NCBI RefSeq assembly: GCF_001921205.1
Contig: NZ_MSIE01000002.1
Location: 225,199-289,198 of the forward strand
From: Actinophytocola xanthii
Lineage (GTDB): Bacteria; Actinomycetota; Actinomycetes; Mycobacteriales; Pseudonocardiaceae
DNA length: 64,000 nucleotides
Direction of reading: 5' to 3'
The notes beneath the pieces are model-generated. The model worked only from the letters and a program-made list of their open reading frames with translations. It was not told where the DNA came from and did not search any database. Every line of letters starts with the position of its first letter. The stretch's first letter is position 1. The position numbers and the translations under genes are program-made. Of the stretch, positions 1 through 8,216 are shown one piece after another.

Positions 1-268
1 CGGCGGCGAGCTCAGGTCGGACGCGGCGGTGTTCGCCGGAACGGTGGACGACCTGGCGGACCTGCTGCTCGATCTGTGCGCTGCCGGGCTGACCGGGATC
101 CGGCTACGGCCCGGGGCACTGCCCCACGACCTCGTCGCGGTCACCCGAGGGCTCGTGCCGCGGCTCCAGGCCAGGGGATCGTTCCGCCGCCACTACACCG
201 AGGGCACCCTGCGTGCCCGGCTCGGTCTCGCCCGGCCCGCCAACCGCTACGCCGAGGTGACCCGATGA
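1..268 (+). CDS. LLM-class flavin-dependent monooxygenase, C-terminal fragment (5' end outside window)
   Basis: The frame is open from base 2 and ends in TGA at 266-268, so this is the last ~88 residues of a protein that begins upstream. The tail (a segment resembling VDDLADLLLDL, then a GSFRRHY..TLRARLGL ending) matches the C-terminus of the next gene, which ends GAFRTEY..TLREHLGL. That places it in the same NtaA/SnaA/DszA monooxygenase family, as a tandem paralogue. The stop overlaps the next start as ATGA, so the two are translationally coupled and probably serve the same substrate or consecutive steps. No catalytic residues can be judged from this piece. Confidence 0.75.
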   Translation, partial: GGELRSDAAVFAGTVDDLADLLLDLCAAGLTGIRLRPGALPHDLVAVTRGLVPRLQARGSFRRHYTEGTLRARLGLARPANRYAEVTR

Positions 269-1608
269 GCAGGCCCCGCAAGGAGATCCACCTCGCGGCG
301 CACTTCCCGGGCGTGAACAACACGACGGTGTGGAGCGACCCGGCGGCCGGCAGCCACATCGAGTTCGACTCCTTCCGGCACTTCGCGCGGACCGCGGAGC
401 GAGCCAGGTTCGACTTCCTGTTCCTGGCCGAGGGGCTACGGCTGCGGGAGCAGGGGGGCGAGATCTACGACCTGGACGTGATGGGGCGTCCCGACACGTT
501 CACCGTCCTCGCCGCCCTGTCGGCGGTGACCGACCGGCTCGGGCTCGCGGGCACGATCAACTCGACGTTCAACGAGCCGTTCGAGGTCGCGCGGCAGTTC
601 GCCACCCTGGACCACCTGTCCGGCGGTCGGGCGGCGTGGAACGTCGTCACCTCGTGGGACGCGTTCACCGGCGAGAACTTCCGGCGCGGCGGGTTCCTCG
701 CGGAGGCCGACCGGTACCGGCGCGCGGAGCGGTTCCTGCGCGCGGCCTGGACGCTGTTCGACTCGTGGCGCGGCGACGAGATCCTCGCGGACAAGGCGTC
801 CGGACGGTTCCTCACCGCGCCGGGCCCGGGCGCCTTCACCCACCGGGACGACCACTTCGACATCGCGGGACACTTCCCGGTGCCGCGCAGCCCCCAGGGG
901 CGCCCGGTGATCTTCCAGGCCGGTGACTCGAACGAGGGCCGCGAGTTCGCCGCCGCCACCGCCGACGCCATCTTCTCCCGGCACGGCACGCTCGAGGCGG
1001 GAAAGGCGTTCTACGCGGACGTCAAGGGCCGCCTCGCCCGCTACGGCCGCACTCCGGAGTCGCTGAAGGTGTTGCCAGCGGCCACGTTCGTGCTGGGCGA
1101 CACCGACGAGGACGCGCGCGAGCGGGCCGCGGTCGTGCGCCGCCAGCAGGTCAGCGGGCAGACCGCGATCAAGCTCCTGGAGCAGGTGTGGAACCGGGAC
1201 CTGTCCGGCTACGACCCGGACGGCCCGCTGCCCGAGGAGGACCCGCGGGTCGGCACCGACCACATCGCCAGGGGCCGCGCCAGTGTCCGCATGACCCGGG
1301 ACCCGCTCGCGGTCGCCAGGCAGTGGCGGGAGCTGGCGGCGGAGAAGAACCTGTCGATCCGCGAGCTGATGATCGAGGTCGGCGCACGGCAGACGTTCGT
1401 CGGCTCGCCGAGGACGGTGGCGGACGCCATCGACGAACTGGTGCAGGCCGACGCGAGCGACGGGTTCATCCTCGTCCCGCACCTCACCCCGGGCGGCCTG
1501 GACGTCTTCGCCGACACGGTCGTGCCGCTGCTCCAGGAGCGCGGCGCCTTCCGCACCGAGTACTCGGGCACGACGCTGCGCGAGCACCTCGGCCTGCCTA
1601 CCTCGTGA
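265..1608 (+). CDS. LLM-class flavin-dependent monooxygenase (NtaA/SnaA/DszA family)
   Basis: This is a 447-residue full-length member of the two-component FMNH2-dependent monooxygenases (nitrilotriacetate, pristinamycin and dibenzothiophene-sulfone monooxygenases). It begins with the family-typical run of F-x-G-x-N-x-x-T-x-W near residues 14-22, then RARFDFLFLAEG and the LSGGRAAWNVVTSWD block. The ATG at 265 overlaps the previous stop. The next genes downstream form an SsuABC-like importer, so desulfonation or C-S/C-N bond cleavage of an imported organosulfur compound is the likely role. The flavin reductase partner is not in the window. The substrate cannot be read from the sequence. Confidence 0.85.
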   Translation: MSRPRKEIHLAAHFPGVNNTTVWSDPAAGSHIEFDSFRHFARTAERARFDFLFLAEGLRLREQGGEIYDLDVMGRPDTFTVLAALSAVTDRLGLAGTINSTFNEPFEVARQFATLDHLSGGRAAWNVVTSWDAFTGENFRRGGFLAEADRYRRAERFLRAAWTLFDSWRGDEILADKASGRFLTAPGPGAFTHRDDHFDIAGHFPVPRSPQGRPVIFQAGDSNEGREFAAATADAIFSRHGTLEAGKAFYADVKGRLARYGRTPESLKVLPAATFVLGDTDEDARERAAVVRRQQVSGQTAIKLLEQVWNRDLSGYDPDGPLPEEDPRVGTDHIARGRASVRMTRDPLAVARQWRELAAEKNLSIRELMIEVGARQTFVGSPRTVADAIDELVQADASDGFILVPHLTPGGLDVFADTVVPLLQERGAFRTEYSGTTLREHLGLPTS

Positions 1609-2383
1609 GCGGTGCGGTGAGCAGCGGGGCGATGCGGCGGGTGGTCCCCTCGAGCAGCTCCGCCAACTCCGGCAGCCGGTCGTCGGTGATGCGCACCGTG
1701 GGGCCCTGGATCGCGACCGCGGCGACCAGGCCGCCGTCGGACCGGATCACCGGGGCGGCGATGGCCCGGACACCGGGGTTGCGCTCCTCGTCGTTGAGGG
1801 CCCAGCCGCGTTCGCGGACCAGCTCGAGCTCGGCGCGGAGCTGGTCGCGGTCGGTGATCGTGCGGTGGGTGGCCGCCACCAGCTCGCCCAGCCGCGCTAT
1901 CTCGCCGTCGATGTCGCCGCCGTGGGCCAGCAGGCACTTGCCCATGGCCGACACGTGCATCGGAACCCTGCTCCCCGGCGCCTGGGAGAACCGCAGCGGC
2001 TGCTGGGACACCACGTCGAGCACCACCCGTACCTCGTGACGCGCGCGGATGCCGAGGTTGATCGACTCGCCGGTCACCTCGGCGAGCTCCTCCAGCAGGG
2101 GCAGTGCCTGCTGGTAGCCGAGCCGCTGCTCGGCCTTCCTGCCGAGGACGACGAGTGCGGGACCGAGCAGGTAGCGCTCGGTGCGCGGGTCCTGGTGGAG
2201 CAGACCGGCCTCGACGAGCGTGCGGGCGAGGCGGTGGGCGGTGCTCACGGTGAGGCCCGTGCGCTGGGCGAGCTCGGTGATCCCCACGCCGTAGTTGTCG
2301 GTCTCGACGCAACGCAGGACCGAGAGGGCGCGCTCGACGGCCTGTGCGCCGGATCGTGGCTGGCTGGACGGCTCTCCGCTCAC
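1598..2383 (-). CDS. IclR-family transcriptional regulator
   Basis: A 261-residue protein with an N-terminal winged helix (about residues 12-75; ITELAQRTGLTVSTAHR is the recognition region) and a C-terminal IclR effector-binding domain. I chose the GTG at 2383 because the upstream in-frame ATG at 2425 would add 14 unconserved residues and reach into the divergent promoter region. The 3' end overlaps the convergent LLM monooxygenase by 11 bp. It is divergent from the ABC transporter genes and lies between them and the monooxygenases, so it most likely controls both. A ligand cannot be assigned. Confidence 0.88.
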   Translation of the reverse strand: MSGEPSSQPRSGAQAVERALSVLRCVETDNYGVGITELAQRTGLTVSTAHRLARTLVEAGLLHQDPRTERYLLGPALVVLGRKAEQRLGYQQALPLLEELAEVTGESINLGIRARHEVRVVLDVVSQQPLRFSQAPGSRVPMHVSAMGKCLLAHGGDIDGEIARLGELVAATHRTITDRDQLRAELELVRERGWALNDEERNPGVRAIAAPVIRSDGGLVAAVAIQGPTVRITDDRLPELAELLEGTTRRIAPLLTAPLTR

Positions 2384-2475
2384 GCCGGCATCGTCGCACA
2401 CCAGCGGCCGGGCAAGACCTCCCACATGATGGAAGTCTTTGCCGTACTGTCGATCTACTTTGTACCGTCCGCGGC

Positions 2476-3270
2476 ATGCACCAGCTCGCCCTGCCGGTTC
2501 TGCTGGCCGCCGTGGGGCGTACCTTCGCCACGCCGGACGGCTCGCGCGAGGTTCTCCGAGACGTGAACCTGGACGTTCACGCGGGCGAGGTGATCGCGCT
2601 CGTCGGCCCGTCCGGGTGCGGCAAGTCGACGCTGCTGCGCCAGGTGAGCGCCCTGGACACGCCGACGACGGGGACCGTCGCCGTCGGCGGCACCCCGGTC
2701 ACCCCCGGGGACCGGCGTACCGCGGTCGCCTTCCAGGAGCCGCGGCTGCTGCCCTGGCGCACGCTGGCCGCCAACGTCGCCCTCGGACTACCGCTGCGCA
2801 CCCCGAGGGCGCAGGGCGCGGCCCGCGTCGCCGAACTGCTCGACCTGGTCGGCCTGGCCGACTCGGCGACGCTGCGCCCCCGCCAGGTCTCCGGGGGGAT
2901 GGCGCAGCGGACCTCGCTCGCCCGTGCCCTGGCCCGGGACCCCGGCGTCCTGCTGCTCGACGAGCCGTTCGGCGCGCTGGACGCGCTGACCCGGCTGCGC
3001 ATGCAGGACCTGCTGGTGAACGTGCACGAGACCCGTCCGACGACGGTCCTGCTGGTCACCCACGACGTGGAGGAGGCGCTCTACCTCGCCGACCGCGTCG
3101 TGGTGCTCCGCGGCCTGGCCGACCCGGCGACGGCGCCGTCCGCCGGCAGCGTCGCGCGGGTCGTCGACGTGCCGGGCGAGCGGCCGCGCGACCGCGCCGA
3201 CCACGTGCTGACCGACCTGCGCGCCGAGCTCCTCGAGGACCTCGGCGTCCCCACCCACGTCCGTCCCTGA
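2476..3270 (+). CDS. ssuB: ABC transporter ATP-binding protein, sulfonate/taurine type (SsuB/TauB-like)
   Basis: 264 residues, the cytoplasmic ATPase of an importer. Walker A GPSGCGKS lies at residues 44-51, a Q-loop at FQEPRLLPW, the signature as VSGGMAQR, and Walker B VLLLDEPFGALD. The Q-loop context and short length are typical of the SsuB/TauB/NrtD branch. It is the first gene of a three-gene set with a binding protein and permease immediately downstream. The ATG at 2476 leaves a 92-bp divergent promoter region shared with the IclR gene. The gene symbol reflects family resemblance; taurine or another organosulfur ligand is equally possible. Confidence 0.85.
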   Translation: MHQLALPVLLAAVGRTFATPDGSREVLRDVNLDVHAGEVIALVGPSGCGKSTLLRQVSALDTPTTGTVAVGGTPVTPGDRRTAVAFQEPRLLPWRTLAANVALGLPLRTPRAQGAARVAELLDLVGLADSATLRPRQVSGGMAQRTSLARALARDPGVLLLDEPFGALDALTRLRMQDLLVNVHETRPTTVLLVTHDVEEALYLADRVVVLRGLADPATAPSAGSVARVVDVPGERPRDRADHVLTDLRAELLEDLGVPTHVRP

Positions 3271-3289
3271 CCCCCACCGAAGGAACCCG

Positions 3290-4300
3290 ATGCGACGCCT
3301 ACGCGCCACCGTCCTCGTGCTGACCGCCGTGTTGACGCTCGGCATGGCCGGCTGTGTCGCCGGCGAGGACACCTCCGGCGACGGGGAGGGCGCCGGCACC
3401 TGGAGCACCGACACCCTCGCCATCGACTTCGCCACCTACAACCCGCTGAGCCTGGTGGTCAAGGACCAGGGCTGGCTCGAGCAGGAGCTCGACGGCGTGC
3501 GGGTCACCTGGACCCAGTCCGCCGGGTCGAACAAGGCGAACGAGGGCCTGCGTTCGGCCGCGCTGGACGTCGGCTCCACCGCCGGGTCGGCCGCGCTGCT
3601 CGCCAGGGCCAACGGGTCGCCGATCAAGGCCATCGACATCTACAGCCAGCCGGAATGGTCGGCCATCGTGGTGCCCGAGGCGTCGGGGATCAGGAGCGTC
3701 GCGGACCTGAGGGGGAAGTCGGTCGCCGCGACGAAGGGCACCGACCCGTACTTCTTCCTGCTGCAGGCGCTGGACGAGGCGGGCGTACCGCTGGACGCGG
3801 TCGAGGTGCAGAACCTGCAGCACGCCGACGGGCGGGCGGCGCTGGACAACGGGTCGGTCGACGCGTGGGCCGGCCTCGACCCGATCATGGCCGCGGCCCA
3901 GGCCGAGTCGGGCGCCAGGCTGCTCTACCGCAACATCGACTTCAACTCCTACGGCTTCCTCAACGCCCGCGAGGACTTCCTCGCCGACCACCGGGACGTC
4001 GCACAGGTGGTGGTGGACGCCTACGAGCGGGCCAGGACGTGGGCCTCGGACCACCCCGACGAGCTGGTCGCGCTGCTCGCCGAGGTCGCCGGGATCGACC
4101 GGGAGGTCGCCGCCACGGTGATCGAGGAGCGCACCGTGCTCGACCTGGACCCGGTTCCCGGCGAGGCACAGCGGAAGGTGCTGGAGGTCGTGGGGCCGAT
4201 CTTCGTCGCCTCCGGCGACGTGGCGTCCCAGGCGGACGTGGACCGCGCGCTCGACGAGCTGTTCGAGCCGGCCCTCGCCGGCGAGGCACGGAATGGCTGA
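3290..4300 (+). CDS. ssuA: ABC transporter substrate-binding lipoprotein, sulfonate type (SsuA-like)
   Basis: 336 residues. A signal peptide ends in the lipobox LGMAGC, with the lipid-modified cysteine at residue 22, so the protein is tethered outside the membrane. The mature part has the NMT1/SsuA pattern: TYNPLSLVVKDQGWLEQEL, a SAGSNKANEGL ligand loop, and the ADLRGKSVAATKGTDPYFFL segment. A 19-bp gap with a GGAAC ribosome-binding sequence separates it from the ATPase, and it overlaps the permease start by 8 bp. It should define the specificity of the importer, probably an alkanesulfonate or related sulfur source given the neighbouring monooxygenases. Confidence 0.85.
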   Translation: MRRLRATVLVLTAVLTLGMAGCVAGEDTSGDGEGAGTWSTDTLAIDFATYNPLSLVVKDQGWLEQELDGVRVTWTQSAGSNKANEGLRSAALDVGSTAGSAALLARANGSPIKAIDIYSQPEWSAIVVPEASGIRSVADLRGKSVAATKGTDPYFFLLQALDEAGVPLDAVEVQNLQHADGRAALDNGSVDAWAGLDPIMAAAQAESGARLLYRNIDFNSYGFLNAREDFLADHRDVAQVVVDAYERARTWASDHPDELVALLAEVAGIDREVAATVIEERTVLDLDPVPGEAQRKVLEVVGPIFVASGDVASQADVDRALDELFEPALAGEARNG

Positions 4301-5084
4301 ACGCGCCGGTCGGCGCGGGGCGCCGAGCCGGGGAGGCCGGGCACGGGCACTCGGGCTCGGGCTGGTCGTGCCCGCCGCGCTGCTGGCGGTGTGGTACCTG
4401 GTCACCGCGTCGGGTGCGGTGCCGGCCTACCAGCTGCCGGGGCCGGGGGCGGTGTGGCGGGCGGCGGTCGACCTCGCCGCGCGCGGCGACCTGGGCCACC
4501 ACGTGGCGATCTCCGTGCAGCGCGTGCTGAGCGGGTTCGTCCTCGGCGCCGGGGCGGGGCTCGCGGTCGGCGCCGCCGTGGGGCTCTCCCGGCTCGGCGA
4601 CGCCCTGCTCTCGCCCACGCTCGGGGCGGTTCGGGCGGTGCCGTCGCTGGCCTGGGTCCCCCTGCTCATCCTGTGGCTCAAGATCGGCGAGGACTCCAAG
4701 GTGACGCTGATCGCAATCGGGGCGTTCTTCCCGGTCTACACCACGGTCTCGGCCGCCCTGCGGCACGTCGACCAGCAGCTGGTGGAGGCCGGGCGTGCGT
4801 TCGGCCGGGGCGGGGTGCGGCTGCTGGCCACCGTGCAGCTGCCCGCCGCCCTCCCGTCCGTTGTGGCCGGGCTGCGGCTGGCCCTGGCGCAGTCCTGGCT
4901 GTTCCTGGTCGCCGCCGAGCTGATCGCCTCGTCGATGGGTCTGGGCTTCCTGCTCAACGACTCCCAGCAGAACGGTCGCGTGGACCGGATCCTGCTGGCC
5001 ATCGTCCTGCTGGCCGTGCTCGGGAAGCTCACCGACGCCCTGATCGGCCTCCTGGAGCGGCGCCTGCTCAGGTCGTGGACCTGA
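4293..5084 (+). CDS. ssuC: ABC transporter permease, sulfonate type (SsuC-like)
   Basis: 263 residues with about six hydrophobic segments. The BPD_transp_1 coupling loop is visible as LVEAGRAFGRGGVRLLATVQLPAALPS, the EAA-type motif that docks the ATPase. The 8-bp overlap with the binding-protein gene indicates coupled translation. It completes an ATPase-binding protein-permease importer. It ends 19 bp before the convergent flavin monooxygenase. Confidence 0.85.
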   Translation: MAERAGRRGAPSRGGRARALGLGLVVPAALLAVWYLVTASGAVPAYQLPGPGAVWRAAVDLAARGDLGHHVAISVQRVLSGFVLGAGAGLAVGAAVGLSRLGDALLSPTLGAVRAVPSLAWVPLLILWLKIGEDSKVTLIAIGAFFPVYTTVSAALRHVDQQLVEAGRAFGRGGVRLLATVQLPAALPSVVAGLRLALAQSWLFLVAAELIASSMGLGFLLNDSQQNGRVDRILLAIVLLAVLGKLTDALIGLLERRLLRSWT

Positions 5085-5103
5085 ACAGGCCCAGGTCGCC
5101 AGC

Positions 5104-6345
5104 TCAGTGCCGGCGTGCCAGGTGTCCGGAGAGGTGGTCGACGACCTCCCGGGCGTCGTCCTCGATGCCGTGGATGAAGGTGGACTTGCGCCGGCGCAGC
5201 ACGGGAAGCCCGAGGGCGTAGAGCCCGGGGCTGTCCAGGACGACGCCGCCGTCGTGGTTCAGGTGGCCCTTCTCGTCGACCACCGGCACGTCGAGCCAGG
5301 TGTAGTCCGGGCGGAAACCCGTCGCCCAGACGACCGTCGCGACCTCGCCGCCACGCAGGTCCAGCCGCAGCCGGGTGGCGGAGGGCACGCGGGTCGGCTC
5401 GAAGCGTTCGGCGGGCTTGACCTCGTCGTCGGTCCCGGTGGTCGCGGCCCACGCGTCGAACGTGTTCAGCAGGCGGTCCATCTTGAGGTCGGCGAGCGAG
5501 ACCACGGCACGCAGCCCGCCGGAGAACAGCATCTCGCCGTCCCGCACGGCGGCGGACCGGCCGACCAGCTCCACGCCTGTCGCGGTGAGCGCGTTGAGGT
5601 CGAGCGAGGTCCGGTCCGGGGTGCCGGCGAGCTGTGGCGAACCGAGCCGACGCGCCCGGGGGAGGTCGGGCACCTCGTCGTGTCGCTGGTCCCACACGCC
5701 GGAGGCGTCCATCCACCACAGCACGTCGCGGCCGCGGTAGGTACGCGGCATCCGGACGTGCTCGCCGGTGGACAGGATGACCGGCCGGCCCGACCGCCGC
5801 AGCTCGGCGGCCAGCTGCACGCCGGTCGCCGACGCCCCGACGACGAGCACGCCGCCGTCGGGGAGCTGGTCGGGTCCGCGGTAGTCGAACGGCGTGACCT
5901 GCTCGACGGTGCCCGGCACCGCCTCGCTCAGCCGGGGCACGGACGGCCGGTTGCAGGCGCCACTGGCGAGGACGACCGTGCGGCAGGCGATCTCGCCCTG
6001 GTCGGTGCGGACGTGGTAGCCGTCGTCGGTGCGGCGCAGCGACGTGACCGTGGTGCCGGTGCGGACCGGGGCCCGCGTGCGAGCGGCGAAGCGGTCGATG
6101 AGCTCGACCACCTCGCCCATGGCCATGTAACCGTCGGGGTCGGAGCCGTCGTAGGGCTGGCCCGGCAGGCGGCTCTGCCAGTTGGGGGTGAGCAGCCGCA
6201 GCGAGTCCCAGCGCTCCCTGCGCCAGGAGTTCGCCACGTCACCGCGCTCGAGCACGACGTGGTCGATCGCCCGCTCGGACAGGAAGTGGCTCGCGGCCAG
6301 GCCGGCGTGGCCGGCGCCGACGACGACGGTTGTGGTGCGCTCCAA
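5104..6345 (-). CDS. NAD(P)/FAD-dependent flavin monooxygenase-like oxidoreductase
   Basis: 413 residues with two Rossmann motifs: GAGHAG at residues 10-15 for FAD and GASATG near residue 165 for NAD(P)H. It also carries the VVWATGFRPDY block seen in flavin-containing and Baeyer-Villiger-like monooxygenases (CzcO group). It follows the OsmC gene on the same strand by 6 bp, so the two are cotranscribed. Position beside an organosulfur importer and LLM monooxygenases suggests S- or N-oxygenation of the imported compound, but this is contextual inference. Confidence 0.8.
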   Translation of the reverse strand: MERTTTVVVGAGHAGLAASHFLSERAIDHVVLERGDVANSWRRERWDSLRLLTPNWQSRLPGQPYDGSDPDGYMAMGEVVELIDRFAARTRAPVRTGTTVTSLRRTDDGYHVRTDQGEIACRTVVLASGACNRPSVPRLSEAVPGTVEQVTPFDYRGPDQLPDGGVLVVGASATGVQLAAELRRSGRPVILSTGEHVRMPRTYRGRDVLWWMDASGVWDQRHDEVPDLPRARRLGSPQLAGTPDRTSLDLNALTATGVELVGRSAAVRDGEMLFSGGLRAVVSLADLKMDRLLNTFDAWAATTGTDDEVKPAERFEPTRVPSATRLRLDLRGGEVATVVWATGFRPDYTWLDVPVVDEKGHLNHDGGVVLDSPGLYALGLPVLRRRKSTFIHGIEDDAREVVDHLSGHLARRH

Positions 6346-6351
6346 CGAAAC

Positions 6352-6909
6352 TCAGGCGACCTCGACCGTGACGTCCGTGGGGTTGGTCAACGCGTCGAAT
6401 ACCGCTGACCGCTTCTGGGACTGCGCGACCAGCGCCTCGATGTCCTCTCTGGACGCGTCGGCGTCGATGTTGAAGGTCACCTTCACGCCGTTGAAGCCAT
6501 TGCGGACGTCGCTGTCGGCGCCGAGGATCCCGCGGATGTCGTGCGCGCCCTCCAGGGTCGCCTCGACCGAGCGCAGCTGGATGCCGCGGTTCTGCGCGAC
6601 GGACGCGACGCCGGCCGCCAGGCAGCTGCCCAGCCCGACCAGCAGGTACTCGATCGGCGTGATGCCGTGGTCCTCGGCCGCGAAGACCTCGGGGTGGTCG
6701 GCGGTGAACGTCGACTCGGCCTTGTGGGTCTGTTCCGCACCGAGCCCGAAGAAGTTCCTGACAGTCGTGGTGCTGTGCACGCCGTTCTCCCACCGGGTGG
6801 TGGAGCGCCAGGTGAACTGCGCCGCCTCCGGTGCGCCCTTGAGAGCCTCGCGCGCATCGAGCAGCGCCTGAACGTTGACCCCGTTGTCGATGCCGTCGAT
6901 CGTCGTCAT
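6352..6909 (-). CDS. OsmC-family peroxiredoxin-like protein
   Basis: 185 residues. The OsmC/Ohr core is evident: PIEYLLVGLGSCLAAGVASVAQNRG carries the peroxidatic cysteine in SCLA, and there is a C-terminal VFDALTNP segment. It has only that one cysteine; the second redox cysteine of OsmC/Ohr is a serine here (KRSAVF), as in some single-cysteine subfamilies. I used the ATG at 6909 because the ATG 27 bp further upstream adds residues not seen in the family. It leads a two-gene unit with the flavin monooxygenase. Thiol-linked detoxification of organic peroxides or sulfur species is plausible. Confidence 0.8.
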   Translation of the reverse strand: MTTIDGIDNGVNVQALLDAREALKGAPEAAQFTWRSTTRWENGVHSTTTVRNFFGLGAEQTHKAESTFTADHPEVFAAEDHGITPIEYLLVGLGSCLAAGVASVAQNRGIQLRSVEATLEGAHDIRGILGADSDVRNGFNGVKVTFNIDADASREDIEALVAQSQKRSAVFDALTNPTDVTVEVA

Positions 6910-6994
6910 GGGACGGACCGTACACCCGCTCCACACGGCTTCTCACATGCTGAAACGCGGTTCCGGGGCTGGTCGTGCCCGGGGCCGGACTGGC

Positions 6995-7000
6995 TACCAT
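6995..7000 (+). promoter_or_regulatory. -10 element TACCAT, possible leaderless metX transcript
   Basis: TACCAT fits the actinobacterial TAnnnT -10 pattern and lies 6 bp before the metX ATG at 7007, so transcription could begin at the start codon. There is no Shine-Dalgarno sequence before that ATG. No clear -35 is visible. I looked for an S-adenosylmethionine or homocysteine riboswitch in 6910-7006 and found none. Confidence 0.35.
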
Positions 7001-7006
7001 GCCGGC

Positions 7007-8203
7007 ATGGTGCCCGCGTCGACTCTCGCCGCCGGTTCGGTTGGCAAGGTGACGACGCGATACGTCGACCTGCCCGAGCCGGTAGGACTCGACTGCGGAC
7101 GGGAGCTACATCCGGTCCGCGTCGCGTACGAGACCTACGGCACCCTCTCGCCGGAGCGGGACAACGTCATCCTCGTCTGCCACGCGCTCAGCGGCGACGC
7201 CCACGCCGCCGGCCTGTCCACCGCCCCGGCGGCAGCCGGCACGCGGGACGGGTTCGGGGCCGAGGACCGCGACGGTGCCGCGGGCGCGGCGCTCGGCTGG
7301 TGGGACGGGATGATCGGTCCGGGCAAGGCGTTCGACACCGACCGGTTCTTCGTCGTCTCCACCAACCTGCTCGGCGGCTGCCGGGGCACGACGGGGCCGT
7401 CGTCGGTCGACCCGACGACCGGCGAGCCCTACGGGCCGGACTTCCCGGTGGTCACGGTCGCCGACATGGTCCGCACGCAGCGTGCCTTCCTCGACGTGCT
7501 GGGCATCGAGCGGCTCGCGGCGGTGGCCGGCGGCTCCCTCGGCGGAATGCAGGCCCTCGAATGGGCGATCATGTACCCCGACCAGGTCGACTCGATCGTG
7601 GCGATAGCCAGCACCCATGCCCTGCACCCGCAGGGCATGGCCTGGAACGCGATCGCGCGTGAGGCAATCCTGCGCGACCCGGCCTGGCAGGGCGGCCGCT
7701 ACTACGGCACGGGCCGCACCCCGGACGCCGGCATGGGCGTGGCGCGCATGGTCGGCCATGTCACCTACCTGTCGGGGCCGGCCCTGCACGACAAGTTCGG
7801 CCGCCGGCTCCAGTTCGCCGACGACATCCGGTACACGATCACCGAGCCCGAGTTCGAGGTGGAGAGCTACCTGCGCCACCAGGCCGACTCGTTCGTCAGG
7901 CGGTTCGACGCGAACACCTACCTGACGATGTCGCGTGCGCTGACCTACTTCGACATCGCGCGGCAGTACGGCGGCGGCTCGCTCTCCCGGGCGCTGCGCG
8001 GCGTCGCGGCGCGTACGCTGCTGATCGCGTTCAGCTCCGACTGGCTGTACCCGCCGGCCGCGTCCGAGGAGGTCCACGAGGCGTTGCGGGCACTCGGCAA
8101 GCCGAGCGAGCTGCACCTGATCGACGCGCCGTACGGCCACGACTGCTTCCTGCTGGAAGAAGCACGGCAGACGCCGATCGTCCGCCGCTTCCTGGCCGGA
8201 TGA
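7007..8203 (+). CDS. metX: Homoserine O-acetyltransferase
   Basis: 398 residues. Transfers an acetyl group from acetyl-CoA to L-homoserine, the activating step of methionine synthesis. An alpha/beta hydrolase with the nucleophile Ser177 in AGGSLGGMQALEW, an Asp in SSDWLYPP and the His in YGHDCFL completing the triad. Length and the VCHALSGDAHAAG opening are standard for MetX. It is 13 bp upstream of metY, which uses its product. I chose the ATG at 7007 because the protein then starts as other MetX proteins do, and a -10 element sits just before it. Confidence 0.93.
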   Translation: MVPASTLAAGSVGKVTTRYVDLPEPVGLDCGRELHPVRVAYETYGTLSPERDNVILVCHALSGDAHAAGLSTAPAAAGTRDGFGAEDRDGAAGAALGWWDGMIGPGKAFDTDRFFVVSTNLLGGCRGTTGPSSVDPTTGEPYGPDFPVVTVADMVRTQRAFLDVLGIERLAAVAGGSLGGMQALEWAIMYPDQVDSIVAIASTHALHPQGMAWNAIAREAILRDPAWQGGRYYGTGRTPDAGMGVARMVGHVTYLSGPALHDKFGRRLQFADDIRYTITEPEFEVESYLRHQADSFVRRFDANTYLTMSRALTYFDIARQYGGGSLSRALRGVAARTLLIAFSSDWLYPPAASEEVHEALRALGKPSELHLIDAPYGHDCFLLEEARQTPIVRRFLAG

Positions 8204-8216
8204 GAAAGAGGTATCG

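Noticed and set aside
2384..2475. IclR-type operator in the IclR/ABC divergent region
   Set aside because: The GGAAGTCTTTGCC and TACTTTGTAC stretches look suggestive, but the arms do not form a convincing palindrome and I could not define -35/-10 spacing.
5077..5100. Convergent terminator between the permease and the flavin monooxygenase
   Set aside because: Only a 6-bp stem GACCTG/CAGGTC is present, too weak to call.
6910..7006. Possible SAM or homocysteine riboswitch upstream of metX (also examined 32480-32567 before metQ)
   Set aside because: Neither interval contains recognisable conserved blocks of SAM-I, SAM-II, SAM-IV or SAH elements, and both are short. A covariance search would be decisive.
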